From positions 9,355,758 through 9,419,757 of the forward strand of contig NC_069134.1 in NCBI RefSeq assembly GCF_026914265.1: DNA of 64,000 nt, written 5' to 3'. This stretch comes from Mya arenaria (taxonomy: Eukaryota > Mollusca > Bivalvia > Myida > Myidae). Under the pieces are notes generated by a model, which saw only the letters and a list, made by a program, of their open reading frames with translations, made no database searches and was not told the origin of the DNA. The position numbers and the translations under genes are program-made. Positions 1-19,491 of this stretch are shown piece after piece (the stretch's first letter is position 1; every line of letters starts with the position of its first letter).

Positions 1-224
1 CGAGTACCGTGTGTAATCTCGGAACTACTTTGCGTTGCTAAAAATAGCGTGACCAAAAAAAAAACCTGGTAAAACCTGTAAACTTTTAAACACATTAAAT
101 CATCTAACTTGACTCAAGCTCCAAAAGCATGTTAATATTCAGGAACATGGTCCTCATGTTCTTCAAAGAACCACGAGGATAAACATGAGGCAGAGAACAC
201 TTCCAAACTATCTAGACAGCTACT
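1..224. other. left edge, no gene seen
   Basis: AT-rich sequence with no convincing coding region, repeat or RNA gene. It lies downstream of the weak minus-strand reading frame that ends at 225. Confidence 0.4.
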
Positions 225-512
225 TCAGTGAACTAGTTGTTTGCAATTTCGAAGTCCATCATTTGTTGCATTATCCATGTTTATTATCATAAATATGAGC
301 TCTCGCCAATACAAAGAAGAAGGCGACTTCGCGTCATCGATAGAAATAGCGATTGACTCACGAACTTCACTCAATTCTGCATAAAGTTCCGTTTTGTTGT
401 TGTTGTTTTTTGTATTGTGACATTTAAAAATTGTTCTGATTTTGCTCAATAAAGTGAATTCTGTAGCTTCTGACTTCGTTTGGCTGTAGATAGTAGCCTC
501 CCGTGACTTCAT
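225..512 (-). CDS. possible small hypothetical protein or exon (95 codons)
   Basis: An ATG-initiated open frame of 95 codons on the minus strand. I do not recognise the product. The second half (LYAELSEVRESIAISIDD and a hydrophobic LIFMIINMD stretch) has a mixed, protein-like composition, while the middle has an asparagine run (HNTKNNNNK) encoded by a GTT-rich tract. No signal peptide, no zinc ligands and no family motif are visible. It sits next to a retrotransposon-rich block, so it may be a remnant of an element or a chance frame. A splice acceptor upstream or a homologue would be needed to call it real. Confidence 0.2.
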   Translation of the reverse strand: MKSREATIYSQTKSEATEFTLLSKIRTIFKCHNTKNNNNKTELYAELSEVRESIAISIDDAKSPSSLYWRELIFMIINMDNATNDGLRNCKQLVH

Positions 513-716
513 AGCCTGAAGTACCTTCCCCTAACACTATCGTTATCGTGTATGGAATATCAGTAAGCAGGGAACCAGACTAGTGACTTCATTACACAAA
601 ACTACATAACACATTCGAATTTATACGCATATTTGACAGATGGCGGTAAATTTAAATCAAATTAAAACCGAAAAATTATAAAGGAATAATAAATAGGCAG
701 GTATTTAATTAATGGA

Positions 717-851
717 ATATTACGGTAAAACGATTTTCTGGCGACCTGCATCACGTCTCGTTCGGTGAGTAAATATGTTCTCGACGGATACGTGTTTACA
801 CACCAAACTCGACGTGATACAGGTCACCAGAAAAGCGTCCTATCATAATAT
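717..851. repeat. fold-back element, 135 bp imperfect palindrome
   Basis: The left arm (717-775, with cgattttctggcgacctgca) pairs with the right arm (about 793-851, with caggtcaccagaaaagcg) around a short centre near 785. Both arms share a CATCACGTC/GACGTGAT core, and the outer ends are atatta and its complement taatat. No coding content. It resembles a MITE reduced to its arms. It lies only 25 bp from the start of the next structured element. Confidence 0.7.
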
Positions 852-876
852 CCCCTATATCACATCTCAAACATAA

Positions 877-1456
877 ATATTTACACCTCAACTTCCATTC
901 CTTAAATGAACTGCCTTTCGGCAATTGCGTTCATCAATCGGTGAACGCAACATTTTCGGATCGCTATTCATCGCATAACAATATACATGAAAACTATTGA
1001 TCTTTTTATTGTTTGTAATGTGTCAGCATGTCCCGTAAAATATAAATCATCATTTTAGAAAGTGTTAATTGATTATGTTTTAAATGTATTGTTACCATAA
1101 GTGTTTAAATTTTACGTTTAAAAAAGCGATTTCAAGTGGTTGATCTTTTCCCGCTTTATTGTGACGTCATTTGAAACAAATGTTTCCGGTTACAGTCGGG
1201 TCGTTCTATTTACAGAATGGGTAAGAAAGGATTAATGATTGGTTTTCTTAAATGAAATAAGGTATTTCTTTAACAATTCTTGAATAAAATAATGGACTAT
1301 TGGTGTAAATATAAGTAATGAATTGCAGGGTTGATGTCATTATCGGGGATATGAACGCAATTGTGCTGGTCAAAGTACGCGTGGAGTCCCTCGGACTCCA
1401 CACACATTGCGTTCATACCCCGATAATGACATCAACCCCGCAATTCATTCCTTAAA
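877..1456 (+). repeat. two-copy structured element, copy 1
   Basis: A 580-bp sequence that occurs again, in the same orientation, at 53474-54064. The 5' end has a stem-loop (TTGCGTTCA ... TGAACGCAA, about 925-951). The 3' end is a long imperfect palindrome (about 1312-1456) centred on GTGGAGTCCCTCGGACTCCAC. The right arm of this copy lacks about 14 bases that copy 2 retains. No ORF and no classical terminal inverted repeat are seen. Both ends carry the direct motif CATTCCTTAAAT. It is probably a non-autonomous mobile element of uncertain class. Confidence 0.75.
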
Positions 1457-1578
1457 TAACGCAACGCCATTTGGCCAGGACTGGTCATGCTTTTTTAGTA
1501 CTACGTCATCAGTGTTATTAGCATTGTCTACCACAGTGCGAGCTGAATACACTTAGCTGGAATCAGTCTTAGTAAAAT

Positions 1579-4500
1579 ATGGTATGTTATGTGAATATCG
1601 AAGTAGAGCTTCAAAAAGCTTTCGAGACTAAAGAACACAATATATTATACCAAAAGCTACAGGTCATGGGTGTAAGGTCGGTTGGGTGGTATCACTCACA
1701 CCTAATTAACATTGTCTGGAAATGCTGTAAATGTGACAACCTGAACTGTGACAGTTTTACCTTTAGAAGCTACGAACTGCAATTATCAGATTCCTTTGAA
1801 CCTTTATCAGCACTTGATTTTACAGTTGATTCGTTACACTCGGAGGTCTTCAGCCCGCTTCATATAAGTAGTCCTAGATCCACAAACAGTTACAGAAATC
1901 TCGCCCATGCCTCATCTAGGAAGAAATATAGTAGATCGTATTCTAAAGCAAACCCATATGAAATACCAGCAAAAAAGAATCTCAGAATTATGAACGTAAA
2001 CTGTAGAAGTATCCGAGATAAAACCGCTGAATTTAAAGTTGCAACATCATACATCAAACCAGATATTATATGTGGCACTGAGTCATGCTTACATGGTATT
2101 AAACCTGGCAATTCACCAGACGCAATTAAATCATCTGAGATCTTCCCTGAAGAATATACTATTTATAGAAATGACCGGGGCTCCCGTGGGGTGGAGTTTT
2201 GTAGTTATTCTCTCAAATATTACATCGGTTGAGTGTATTGAGTTTATTACAGACTGTGAGAATGAATTAGTAAAAATAACTCTAAAATCAGGTAAAATAC
2301 TGTACATCGGAACTTTTTATATGCCAAAACGATCAATTAAAGACCTTGTTAACCTGAAAAAATCACTTGAACTTCTAAATTGAAGTAAACCGAAATAACT
2401 TATTTTATCTGGAGACTTTAATTGTCCTGATATTGATTGGACTACCTTAACTGTGAATTGTGACGATGTGCAAGATAAAACTATCCAACAACATCTAGTT
2501 GATATTAAGACTGAAAACAACCTCACAAAAGTCCATCTCAAACCCACTCGTCAAGGGAATCTACTTGATCTTACCTTTACAACAAACCCAACGTTAATTA
2601 AAACAACAACAAATGTTCCAGAAATATCAATCCACGACATGGTGGTCATTGACTCTGCTATGTTACAAATACGAAGCCTAGGATTTTTTTTAAATTTAAC
2701 AAAGCGGATTGGGACACTGTTAGAGACGACTGCCAACACATCTGAAAAACAAAGTGAAAAACAAGCATAATGAAACAAATATTGAAGACCTTTGGTCTAT
2801 CTTCAAAAACGGCATCCACACAAGTGTTGATAAACATGTACCATCCAAATAACATAAATATAAAAAGAACTTACCATGGCTTAACCGAAATATTAAATGA
2901 TCCTTAAAAACAAGGCCAGATTATACAAACAAGCTAAGAAAACTGGATCATGGAGCAGGTTTAGACAGTATCATAAGGAATGCAAGCGCGAGTTGTGCAG
3001 GGCTAAATGGGATCATGTGAATAAGATCATCCAAGAAGGAATGGGTAAGCATAACTCAAAACCATTCTGGAATTGTATTAAGACAAAGAAACAAGACAAC
3101 ATTTTTCTGCAAAAGAAAGGTAACGACGCCAAAGGGAAGGCAGAAATTTTAATTGGTCAGTTCCAATCAGTATTCACTAAAAGCAATGAAACAGCTTCAC
3201 CCGAACTTCTAAATAGAAACTCCTGCCCCAACGTGTCTCACCTCTTGATAACATCGAAAGGAGTAAAGAAACAACTTGAAAATATTAATACATCAAAAGC
3301 AGTAGGACAAGACAACATACCAAACATAGAGCATGATATTCCAACACTCTTTAAACAGCGGCGAGCTCCCCCTGGACTGGAGAAACGCAAACATTACCCC
3401 TGTGTTCAAGAAGGGCGACAAACATACAGCTGAGAATTATCGACCAGTGAGCCTAACATCAGTAACCTGCAAAATATTAGAACATATTATTTGTAGCCAC
3501 CTACTGAATCACTTTGAAAAACATAATTAATGTATTAACATCTCTAAACCATGGCTTTAGATCTGTATCCTCTACTGAAACGCAGTTAATGGTCACCTTA
3601 CATGACCTCCTGAATTCTTTTGAAAAAACACACCACCAAACAGACATAGCTATACTTGATTTTAGTAAGGCCTTCGATACTGTGCCTCATGATCGCCTAC
3701 TGCAGAAGATGGCGCATTACGGGTTAAAAGGCCATCTCCTGGCATGGTTGTCATCTTTCTTGAAAGACCATGTCTGTAGTGGTGGAAGGTGAAAACTCAA
3801 GGAGCATACACGTAGTCTCAGGAGTACCACAAGGAACAGTCCTAGGACCGCTGATGTTTCTCTGCCATATAAATGACCTGTCTTTGAGCGTCAAATAACA
3901 GGTTCGACTCTTTGCGGATGATTGTTTGTTGTATCGACAGATAAAGAACACTTCAGACCACATTAAACTCCAGAAAGATTTATCGGAACTAGAAAAGTGG
4001 GTCTCCACATGGGGCATGGAATTCAATGCTAAAAGGTGCTATATTTTAAATGTCAAAAGTAAATCATCCCAATTTTATGAACTTGACAATACTATACTGA
4101 AACACGTGGACTCAAACCATTACCTTGGATTACTTATATCAAATGACTTAACATGGTCTAACCACATAGCAATTATCTGCAAAAAGGCAAACTCTACACT
4201 TGGATTCCTTCGTCGTAACTTGAAACACTAGAATGCCGGAAAACTGCCTTTATTGCACTCGTAAGATCTCAATTAGAATATGGCTCAATTATATGGGACC
4301 TATATCTGAAGAAAGACATTGATAAACTAGAAAAAAATCAATGCCTAGGAGCACGCTTTATCCTAATTAAACAACTACAAGACTAAGTAAGAAGGCTGTG
4401 TGACAAAAATGCTCAACACACTCGAACTTAGCCCCCTCCAGGACCGCCGTGTATCCAACAGACTGGTGATGCTCTACAAGATAGCAGGGGGTATGGTGCC

Positions 4501-4840
4501 GGCAGTGGACCCTGATCTTTACCTGACTAAACAATCAAATAAGCGCTGCATAAAAGTAAAGGCATACACGGATTATTTAACTTCTAATATAATAGATAGA
4601 CGTGTTTCAAATAACACATGTTCATATAACATTCCTTTTGCTCACACTGAACAGTACAAACATTCATTTTTTGTGGAAACACTTGTAAATTGGAACCACC
4701 TGGAAGACGGTGTTGTGTGCGCATCTACAGTCGAGGGCTTTAAAAAAACTCTCCCACAGCGCTACTAGAACACCTCCCCCCTGTAGATATATGCCAGAAG
4801 TAGCCCTTCTACGTTTCAGAACAGATACAGATACAGGAAA
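1579..4840 (+). mobile_element. degraded non-LTR retrotransposon (CR1/L2/Jockey-like), copy A
   Basis: Sense-oriented fragments appear in the order endonuclease, linker, reverse transcriptase, thumb. Near 2405-2450 is the endonuclease motif SGDFNCPDIDW, near 3650-3690 ILDFSKAFDTVPHDRLL, and near 3908-3930 the catalytic box LFADDCLLYRQI. The 3' end finishes in a short repeated tail (acagatacagatacag, about 4820-4836) like those of CR1/L2-type LINEs. The coding sequence is interrupted by several frameshifts and stops, so this copy cannot move by itself. The clade is inferred from motif wording only. Confidence 0.85.
1981..4768 (+). pseudogene. endonuclease-reverse transcriptase pseudogene of LINE copy A
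   Basis: The ORF2-like polyprotein is split across at least seven frames. An APE-type endonuclease start (MNVNCRSIRDK near 1990) shifts frame near 2180 and meets a stop at 2382. The GDFNCPDIDW motif follows in a new frame, then the linker (RLYKQAKKTGSWSRFRQY, 2920-2970). The RT fingers (ENYRPVSLTSVTCKILEHII, about 3432-3491) and palm (DFSKAFDTVPHD) are followed by another break at 3792. The LFADD box near 3910 and the thumb (WVSTWGMEFNAKRC) come next, then a last block at 4400-4768 (LSPLQDRRVSNRLVMLYKI). Catalytic aspartates remain, but the frame does not. Confidence 0.85.
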
Positions 4841-4849
4841 CATTATGTT

Positions 4850-5096
4850 CATTTAATAATACCAAATCGAATTTCGGTCAAGTTGTGTGTGGCGTACCTT
4901 AAGGAAGTATTTAGGCCCACTACTGTTTTATGCTACATTAACGCATACAAGCATCAGTTCTAAATGCAAATTGATATATTTTATGTGGATGACAGCGGAA
5001 TTTTATTTTCTCATAAAGACCCCATTATCAGACAGGTTCTTTTTGTTAGTTAGAAATATTGACATCGCTCGAAATCAAAATGCTAAGTACTTATGA
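4850..5096 (+). pseudogene. reverse-transcriptase scrap from a third LINE (copy C)
   Basis: Between copies A and B lies a short RT palm fragment. Read across frames it gives CGVP-stop-GSI-stop-GPLLF (about 4888-4930), the GVPQGSxxGPLLF motif of RT domain 4. About 45 bases further it gives CKLIYFMWMTAEFYFLIK, which matches the usual CKLxLYADDSxxLxSxK of domain 5 with the catalytic aspartates damaged. It carries stops and frameshifts and has no intact end. It belongs neither to copy A (already complete through this domain) nor to copy B (starts further upstream in its own RT). Confidence 0.6.
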
Positions 5097-5117
5097 TTTC
5101 ACTGAGCGCTCGCAAGA

Positions 5118-7399
5118 TTGAACTGCAACAGATCAAATTCTGAAAATATGAAGCGCTGCAAAAAAGACTACAAATATACTGTACGTAGAGCGAAGCGTAA
5201 TCACAAACTATTGATAGGCAAACAAATGCATGAGTCAAGACGAGAAAGGCCAAGGGAATTTTGGAAACGATTTAAGAAATCGAGAACACAGGCCGACCCC
5301 ACTATATCACTGAAAGACTTCTATGAGCATTTCAAAAATTTAGCCGATAATTCAGAGGACGGCCCGGATATAGAGATAGAGACATTTTTAAATGATTTTG
5401 ATATTAATGAACCGGACCGTAATGTAATGTTTGAAGAGCTTGATGATAGAATTACAGCAAATGAAATCACAAAGGGAATTAAAAAGCTTAAACGAAATAA
5501 GGCTACCGGAAGTGACAATATTTTAAACGAATATTTCATTGAAAGTGCCGATATATTGATCGAGCCCATTTGCATCCACTTCAATAACATTCTCGACTCT
5601 GGAGTTTTCCCCCCAAGTTGGTCCCAGGGAGTGATTGTGCCGGTATTGAAAAGGGAACCAAAAGCTGAAGTAAATAACTACAGGGGGATAACCCTGATTA
5701 GTTGTTTTGGGAAATTATTTACTAATGTCATAAACGAGAGACTCAAAACATGGTCAGTAAAATATGACAAAATCACGGACGCGCAGTTCGGTTTCAAGTC
5801 TAACCACAGTACAACGTATGCAGTGTTCATTCTTCAAAACCTTATTGAATTATATCTTAACAAGCGGAAGAGAGTATATGCTGCTTACGTGGACTATTCC
5901 AAGTGTTTCGATAGGATATATAGAAACGGGCGGTGGTTTAAGCTAATCAAAGAGGGAATAGACGGTAAACTATTACAAATCGTACGTTCTATGTACAAAA
6001 CCGTCCAGTCATGTGTGAAACACTGTAATAACTTGTCTGAATTCTTCGATAGCGGTATAGGCCTCTTCCAGGGGGAGATAACCTCGCCGATAATGTTTTG
6101 CCTCTTCGTGAATGACATTGAACTCCATATGCATCAAAATATTAATGCAGGACTTACCTTGGACCAATTAACAATATTCCTTATTATGTTTGCCGACGAT
6201 TGTGTACTATTAAGTGAGACCGCCGAGGGATTACAAAAACATTTAGACTGTTTAAGGGATTACTGTGATCGATGGCGTATAACATGCAAGTGAATGTGGA
6301 CAATACGAAAATAATGATTTTTAAACGGGGTGGTCGAGGAAGGATTAACGACGTATTTATATATAACGGCAAACAGATTGAAATTGTGAACACTTTTTGC
6401 TATTTAGGGTTAGTCATAAGTTCAAACGGTTCTTTTCGCAAATGTTTAGACTTTGTGGCAAGTAAAGCTATAAAATTAGTCATGTCTCTCAAAAGCATTA
6501 CGTCTGGAGGGTATATACCAGTTAATATACAATTTGATTTATTTGACGCGTATGTGCTCCCTGTGCTCGAATACTGCTCAGAGTTATGGGGCTTTGCTGC
6601 AGCTTAAAATCTGGAACGACTACACAAAAAAATCCTTAAACAGATTTTAAATGTCAAAATAACGACTAATAATTTGTCGTTATATGGAGAAACGGGACGC
6701 TTTCCGTTAATAATAAACAGAAAAGTGAAAATAGTCAAATATTGGTTTAAACTCATGAACAGTTTTAATTCAAATTGTATATTGTATGAGACTTATCGTA
6801 TGCTTTTAGACGAATGTGAAAAAGGCCATATAAATTGGTTAACCAAAGTAAAACTATTATTACAATCAGCCGGTTTTAATGAAATTTGGCTGTTTAGAGA
6901 CTAAGTGCTTAATATACCATGTTTTATAAGCCAGTTAAAATTAAGACTGAAAGATATCTATATAACACAATGGAATGAAGGTGTTAATAGATCAACAAGT
7001 CTTACTCTATTTCGTGCAGTGAAATCCACTTTTGAAATGTCTTGCTACCTGAACATTGTTGACAATGTTAAACACAGACATGCCTTAAGCAAATTAAGAT
7101 TATGCTCTCACAGGCTTAAAATAGAAGAAGGCCGTTATAGGAACATTCCCCGACATGAAAGGAGATGTGCTGTATGTTCATCGAATGACATTGAAGATGA
7201 ATATCATTTTGTACTGATATGTGATAGATATAAACACTTAAGAGATCATTATATACCTAGTTACTATCGAACACGACCTTGTATGTTAAAATTTATTACT
7301 CTTCTTAACTCTGAGAAGAAGTCGTTGTTACACAAACTGGCTATATTTACTATTAAGGCAAATCAGATCAGAGACAATATAATTAATATTACAGCGTAA
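5118..7399 (+). pseudogene. reverse transcriptase pseudogene of LINE copy B
   Basis: The first open stretch (5118-6293) covers the linker and RT: KLKRNKATGSDNI (finger region), NNYRGITLISCFGKLF, AAYVDYSKCFDRI (first catalytic aspartate), QGEITSPIMFCLFVNDIE and MFADDCVLLSETAEGL (catalytic FADD box, near 6190). A one-base shift near 6290 separates CDRWRITCK from VNVDNTKIMIF. The following stretch is the thumb (NTFCYLGLVISSNGSF) and ends at a stop at 6605. The C-terminal part (6610-7399, with one stop at 6902) ends in a cysteine/histidine pattern, CAVCSSNDIEDEYHFVLIC, a CCHC-like zinc site found at the end of several LINE families. Strand transfer and target-primed reverse transcription are the known role of such proteins. 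Confidence 0.85.
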
Positions 7400-7552
7400 C
7401 TCAAACTGGATGTTATTGCTCTCTTCTTGATGTTTCTTTTTGTTTGAATTCATGTTAATTTTTATATCCTGTTGTGCATGCTATGATAATTGTTTTTGAT
7501 GATCATAAGCTGTATATGCTTGTATCTAAATAAATGTTCTGTTCTGTTCTGT
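5118..7552 (+). mobile_element. 5'-truncated but well-preserved LINE, copy B
   Basis: This LINE begins in the region just before the reverse transcriptase and runs through the RT, thumb and C-terminal region to a 3' UTR (7400-7552). It ends in a TGTTC-type repeat tail (ataaatgttctgttctgttc, about 7530-7550). The coding part is broken by only one frameshift (near 6290) and two stops (6605 and 6902), so it is younger than copy A. The upstream endonuclease half is missing, the usual result of incomplete reverse transcription. It differs in sequence from copy A and represents another lineage. Confidence 0.85.
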
Positions 7553-7619
7553 ACTGATTGTCCCTGTTGTCTGATGCGTTGTCGGTATCGGCGAGTAAAT
7601 TCGTGCAAATAATTTACAT

Positions 7620-7711
7620 GCCAAACAATCATTCGGAGCTCCTCGGCCATTTTTTCAAAAACAAAGGTTGTTTTCGATAAAATAGCCGAGGAGTTCCGAA
7701 TGGCCAAACAA
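7620..7711. repeat. short fold-back repeat
   Basis: The left arm (attcggagctcctcggccat, about 7631-7650) is the near-perfect reverse complement of the right arm (agccgaggagttccgaatgg, about 7684-7703), separated by about 33 bp. Copies of gccaaacaat flank both arms in direct orientation. It is non-coding and probably a small MITE. Confidence 0.65.
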
Positions 7712-8900
7712 TTTACATCAATTTCCGGGTTGTACACGTCCAACGAAACTTGATTATCTTGGTGTGTTATTTCATTTACAAATCTGTTTAAATTCACTTT
7801 CTTTATAATCTATCTTTCATTAATGTCAAGCCCCTACTGGGGGCCTAGAATTTTGCGCGTCAAATTGCAGGAATCTTAGTGAAGGTTGTGAAGGAATCAA
7901 AACTTTTAACTTAATTTAAGAGCGAAGTTAAAAATTGATAAGCTTAAAAATAAAAGAAGTCTGATAACCGTCCGTTATAATACATACATACAAATTTATT
8001 AATTGCCAGAGTTTCTTCAGTACATAATGGAAGAAAAGTTTGAAAGTGGAATAAATCGGAATTAACAGTTTAAAATGTTTAAACGAATGCGGGTAATATC
8101 TTTATCAGACTTCATATCCCTAGCAAAACTTGCCATGAAACATCAAAGACAAACCATAATAACTTAAGTATCATCTCATTAAAGACACACGCCACTCATC
8201 TGATCAAAGCCAAACCAACTCCAACTCAATATATGTGTTTCTTGTGATTTCAACGTGGGCTTCTCTGGTTCTGACTTCTGGTTCTGGTATTTTTACCCAC
8301 AACTTTTATGAAGACAACTTGTTAGTTTTACATTAACTTGACATACCAGTACTCTTGTAAACTACCAGATTTAATGACGTGTCCATAATCAATATACAGA
8401 TCATTTATTTACGTGTGTATGATTCATTCTTAAATAAAAAATTGAGGTTAAAACCACAGGGTTTGACTTTCTGTTGAAGAAAAGCCTTTGCTTAATGTAT
8501 AGAATATAATTAATGTATTTTTTTCCCGTAGTGTCGCTAGAACAATGGATGTAAACCAATTAAGTGTCAGATTATGAGGATTGATGATGGGTTCGATTGT
8601 AATGAACTGTTTTGATTGTAAATGTTTCTATTTACAACACTTAAAACATATATATTGGCACATTTAAATTACATAATGCACAATTTGTCAAAACACTGGA
8701 CAGTCTGACGTTGCTAGTTAATTCTGCCCCCTTTAATTGCACAGTATAAAGTATTGTCAAGTGCCATTCTGGTCCAAACAAAATATAAGCGTTATTGGCA
8801 TTTACACAATTATTGCTCTTTCTGGATGTTTATGCCTGATTTTGAGCATGTACAGGGACTGAAGCAGAATGGGATTGTGGTATTTTCTGAAGATCTAAAC
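7712..8900. other. intergenic region upstream of the UMP-CMP kinase gene
   Basis: About 1.2 kb without a supported gene between the LINE block and the first kinase exon. It should contain the kinase promoter. I see no clear TATA box at a defined distance and no CpG-rich core. A TACAG just before 8926 could be a splice acceptor, which would put the true first exon further upstream in this stretch. Confidence 0.4.
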
Positions 8901-8908
8901 CATGATGA

Positions 8909-16890
<7,982 letters not shown>

Positions 16891-16916
16891 TATAAAAGAC
16901 CATAGGCATTTTTTGT

Positions 16917-16985
16917 TCTACATCATGATGAAGATGGCATTTGTGTTTTACATCATGATGAAGATGGCATTTGTGTTTTACTTTA
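16917..16985 (+). repeat. short tandem duplication after the kinase stop codon
   Basis: tacatcatgatgaagatggc plus atttgtgtttt occurs twice in a row, then once degenerate, within the likely 3' UTR of the kinase transcript. Confidence 0.7.
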
Positions 16986-17037
16986 TGATGTACCTGTAAG
17001 TTTTACAAATTGACTTGTTTTTATTATTAAAGAGTGT

Positions 17038-17220
17038 TATTATATCTCCTCACATTAGTGGGAAGACAAATTGTTTTGCTCTGGTTGTCTGTCCGTCACT
17101 GATTGTTTCCCCTCCATATCTGTGTATGACCCGCTGTTCTTGTTTTATGCCTTCCATGCTTTTTCATACATGTTTTTTCTACTTCCCAAAGTCAAATGTT
17201 GTGGAACGGCTAATAGGCAG
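17038..17220 (+). repeat. possible 5' fragment of a tandem-repeat element
   Basis: tatatctcctcacattagtg followed by tctgtccgtcactgattg resembles the leader (inverted start, then gtccgtcc) of the element at 9518. No core follows. Confidence 0.35.
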
Positions 17221-18430
17221 TGCAGGATATACTTATTAAGCATCTAGTATTAAGATCAAGTATTTACCCCTTAAATTAAAAAAAATATTGCTTAAATTAT
17301 GAACTAAAAATGGTAATATATACAGGAGGATCTGGTCAAAGTTTGGAATTGTGATCATTTTGAATAACTTTCCAATCTGGGCAGTATAATTATTTCCTGT
17401 CCTATTGGAAACCTAGAAAAAAAGGCTACAATAATTGAACTTATTTAAGTAAGGTTACGTACATGACAAGTTAAGTTAGTTACTTAAAAATATGTTGTTC
17501 AAGAAGGTCTAATCTATTATACTGAAACATTGTATTGATGTTTTCATGGTTTTTCTATTTGTGTAAAGTGTGGCTGCAGTAGTCAGTTTTGTATTATTTT
17601 AGGGATGTTCATGTTATCCTTGTATGCTATTTATTATTTATGTATTGATTTTGTTGTGATTTATGTATTGAATTGTGTTGGGCAATTCTTTATGTGGCTT
17701 TCTAAACATATTGTATAGGGGTTGGCAACTTGATCTTTGAACTAATTAAAATTCCTAAAACCATGACAATCATTGTTGATTTGAAATTCGTTTTTTTCTT
17801 AATAAAGCAAGGAATATGGAATATCATCGTCTTGTAACGTTTTTGAATTAGAAATTCATACTTTTTTGTTAGTAATATTGTAAAACGAAAAAAAATGACC
17901 TATATGGTGCTACTTTCTTTTCAAGGAAAAACTATCTTGAATTAAATTAGATTTGTAAGTTCTGATTTTAATAATGCAGAATAAATATGTATTAAGTTTA
18001 CATATCAATATAATACCAACTTCATTTTAATGCTTTTATATTGCAGTATTAGTCGGTTAATATAATCGTGGGCTCAACTACATATTTGATCATTTTGTTT
18101 TTATAAATGATGTTGAAAAATGCCAGCCTCATTTGATATTAAATGGCCTTAAGATACCTGCAGTTTTTAAATTTAGCAGAAAGGTATTTTAATTAAATTC
18201 TAATTTCATGTTTAAACTTGTTACGTCTTTCGGTATGTTTATGAACTATGTATACAAGTATCTTAGTTATAAAACTAATGAAGAGACATACATAGCTCCA
18301 GGTTTTCATTACAGCAATATCACACTTCTTTTACAAGTGTTTTATAATGATGTTTTTTGCGTGTAACTTTAGTGAAATGCCTATTGTAAGCAATATGTAA
18401 ATTTGGTATGTACAATAAATCTTTATAAGG

Positions 18431-19491
18431 TAACTAGAGCCGTGTTGTTTAACATTCTGTCTTGCTTCTGAATCACAAGTGATTGAAAATTGGACTCTTA
18501 TTAGCTATCGATAATTGAATCAAATTGGACAAAGCATTTTGATTAACTATCTTAAAATTATCGCAAGTTCATAATATCATTTGGGAATACATTCCTTATA
18601 CATGGTATAATCATGATCATTTAAATGGGATCACATGGATTCAGTGTGATACTATTGTCATTTGGAACAGATAGGAAATTTCCATTATCTTTTACTGTCT
18701 TTAATAATTCAATGAAAGAACAACAAAAAACATCCATAAGCACATCAGTACAAAATGATGCACACCGCAACAAGGAAATTATCTCAGCATTTTTTTCATG
18801 TCAAATCATATGTAAAAGTTGTTTATCAACAATAACCTGTTGAGTTCAAAATTTAAAAAATAAAATTTTACGGTAATTTCATAAAACTGTTCACAAAATA
18901 GAAAAAATTACAAACAATATCAAAAATGTTTCCACAAACAAGGCAACAATCTGGGACCATACAAGGCCAGATGTACTACAGCACGGTGACAGATTATTGC
19001 AAAAGGTTTAATGAAATGTATTTATAAACAATTAACACATTTTGTAATTAAGGGAGAGTTTGTAATTATTTGACCAAAAGAGTTCACATTCACTTGATTT
19101 CGTCTTTAGTTTACAAGACCTTTATTGCAGACATGACATTGTCAGTGATGATTTGTTAATTGTACTCGATAATTGGTAATGACTGAATTACAAGTGTTCT
19201 CCTGCCTAATGGGTAAACTTCTAGGAAGAGTTTGGACAATTTTATTGATTATGGATTATTATTGCTTTTCATGTCATATTAATACTTTCTCCAGAATGCC
19301 AAGAATATAAAGAGAGGTCCTCAAACTCGGTGGTTGGTCATGACTCATGACCTTCAAATACCCCACAGGTATTTGATGCCAAAATTTTGATGACTACCGG
19401 TAATTGGCTGCCATAGAGAGGTGCATAGAGGCCCCCTATGAAAGTCCCCTGCTGAAAGGTGCATGCAAAGATATATTTGTATTAAAGGGAC
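18431..19491. other. intergenic, nothing recognised
   Basis: AT-rich sequence between the kinase gene and a MITE. No gene, RNA or repeat could be supported. Confidence 0.4.

Larger units (their letters stand above)
16891..18430 (+). other. 3' UTR and downstream region of the kinase gene
   Basis: AT-rich, no ORF of note. Candidate AATAAA signals occur near 17803 (cttaataaagc) and 18414 (tacaataaatc), but the true cleavage site cannot be told. A repeat start lies at 17038-17220. Confidence 0.4.
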
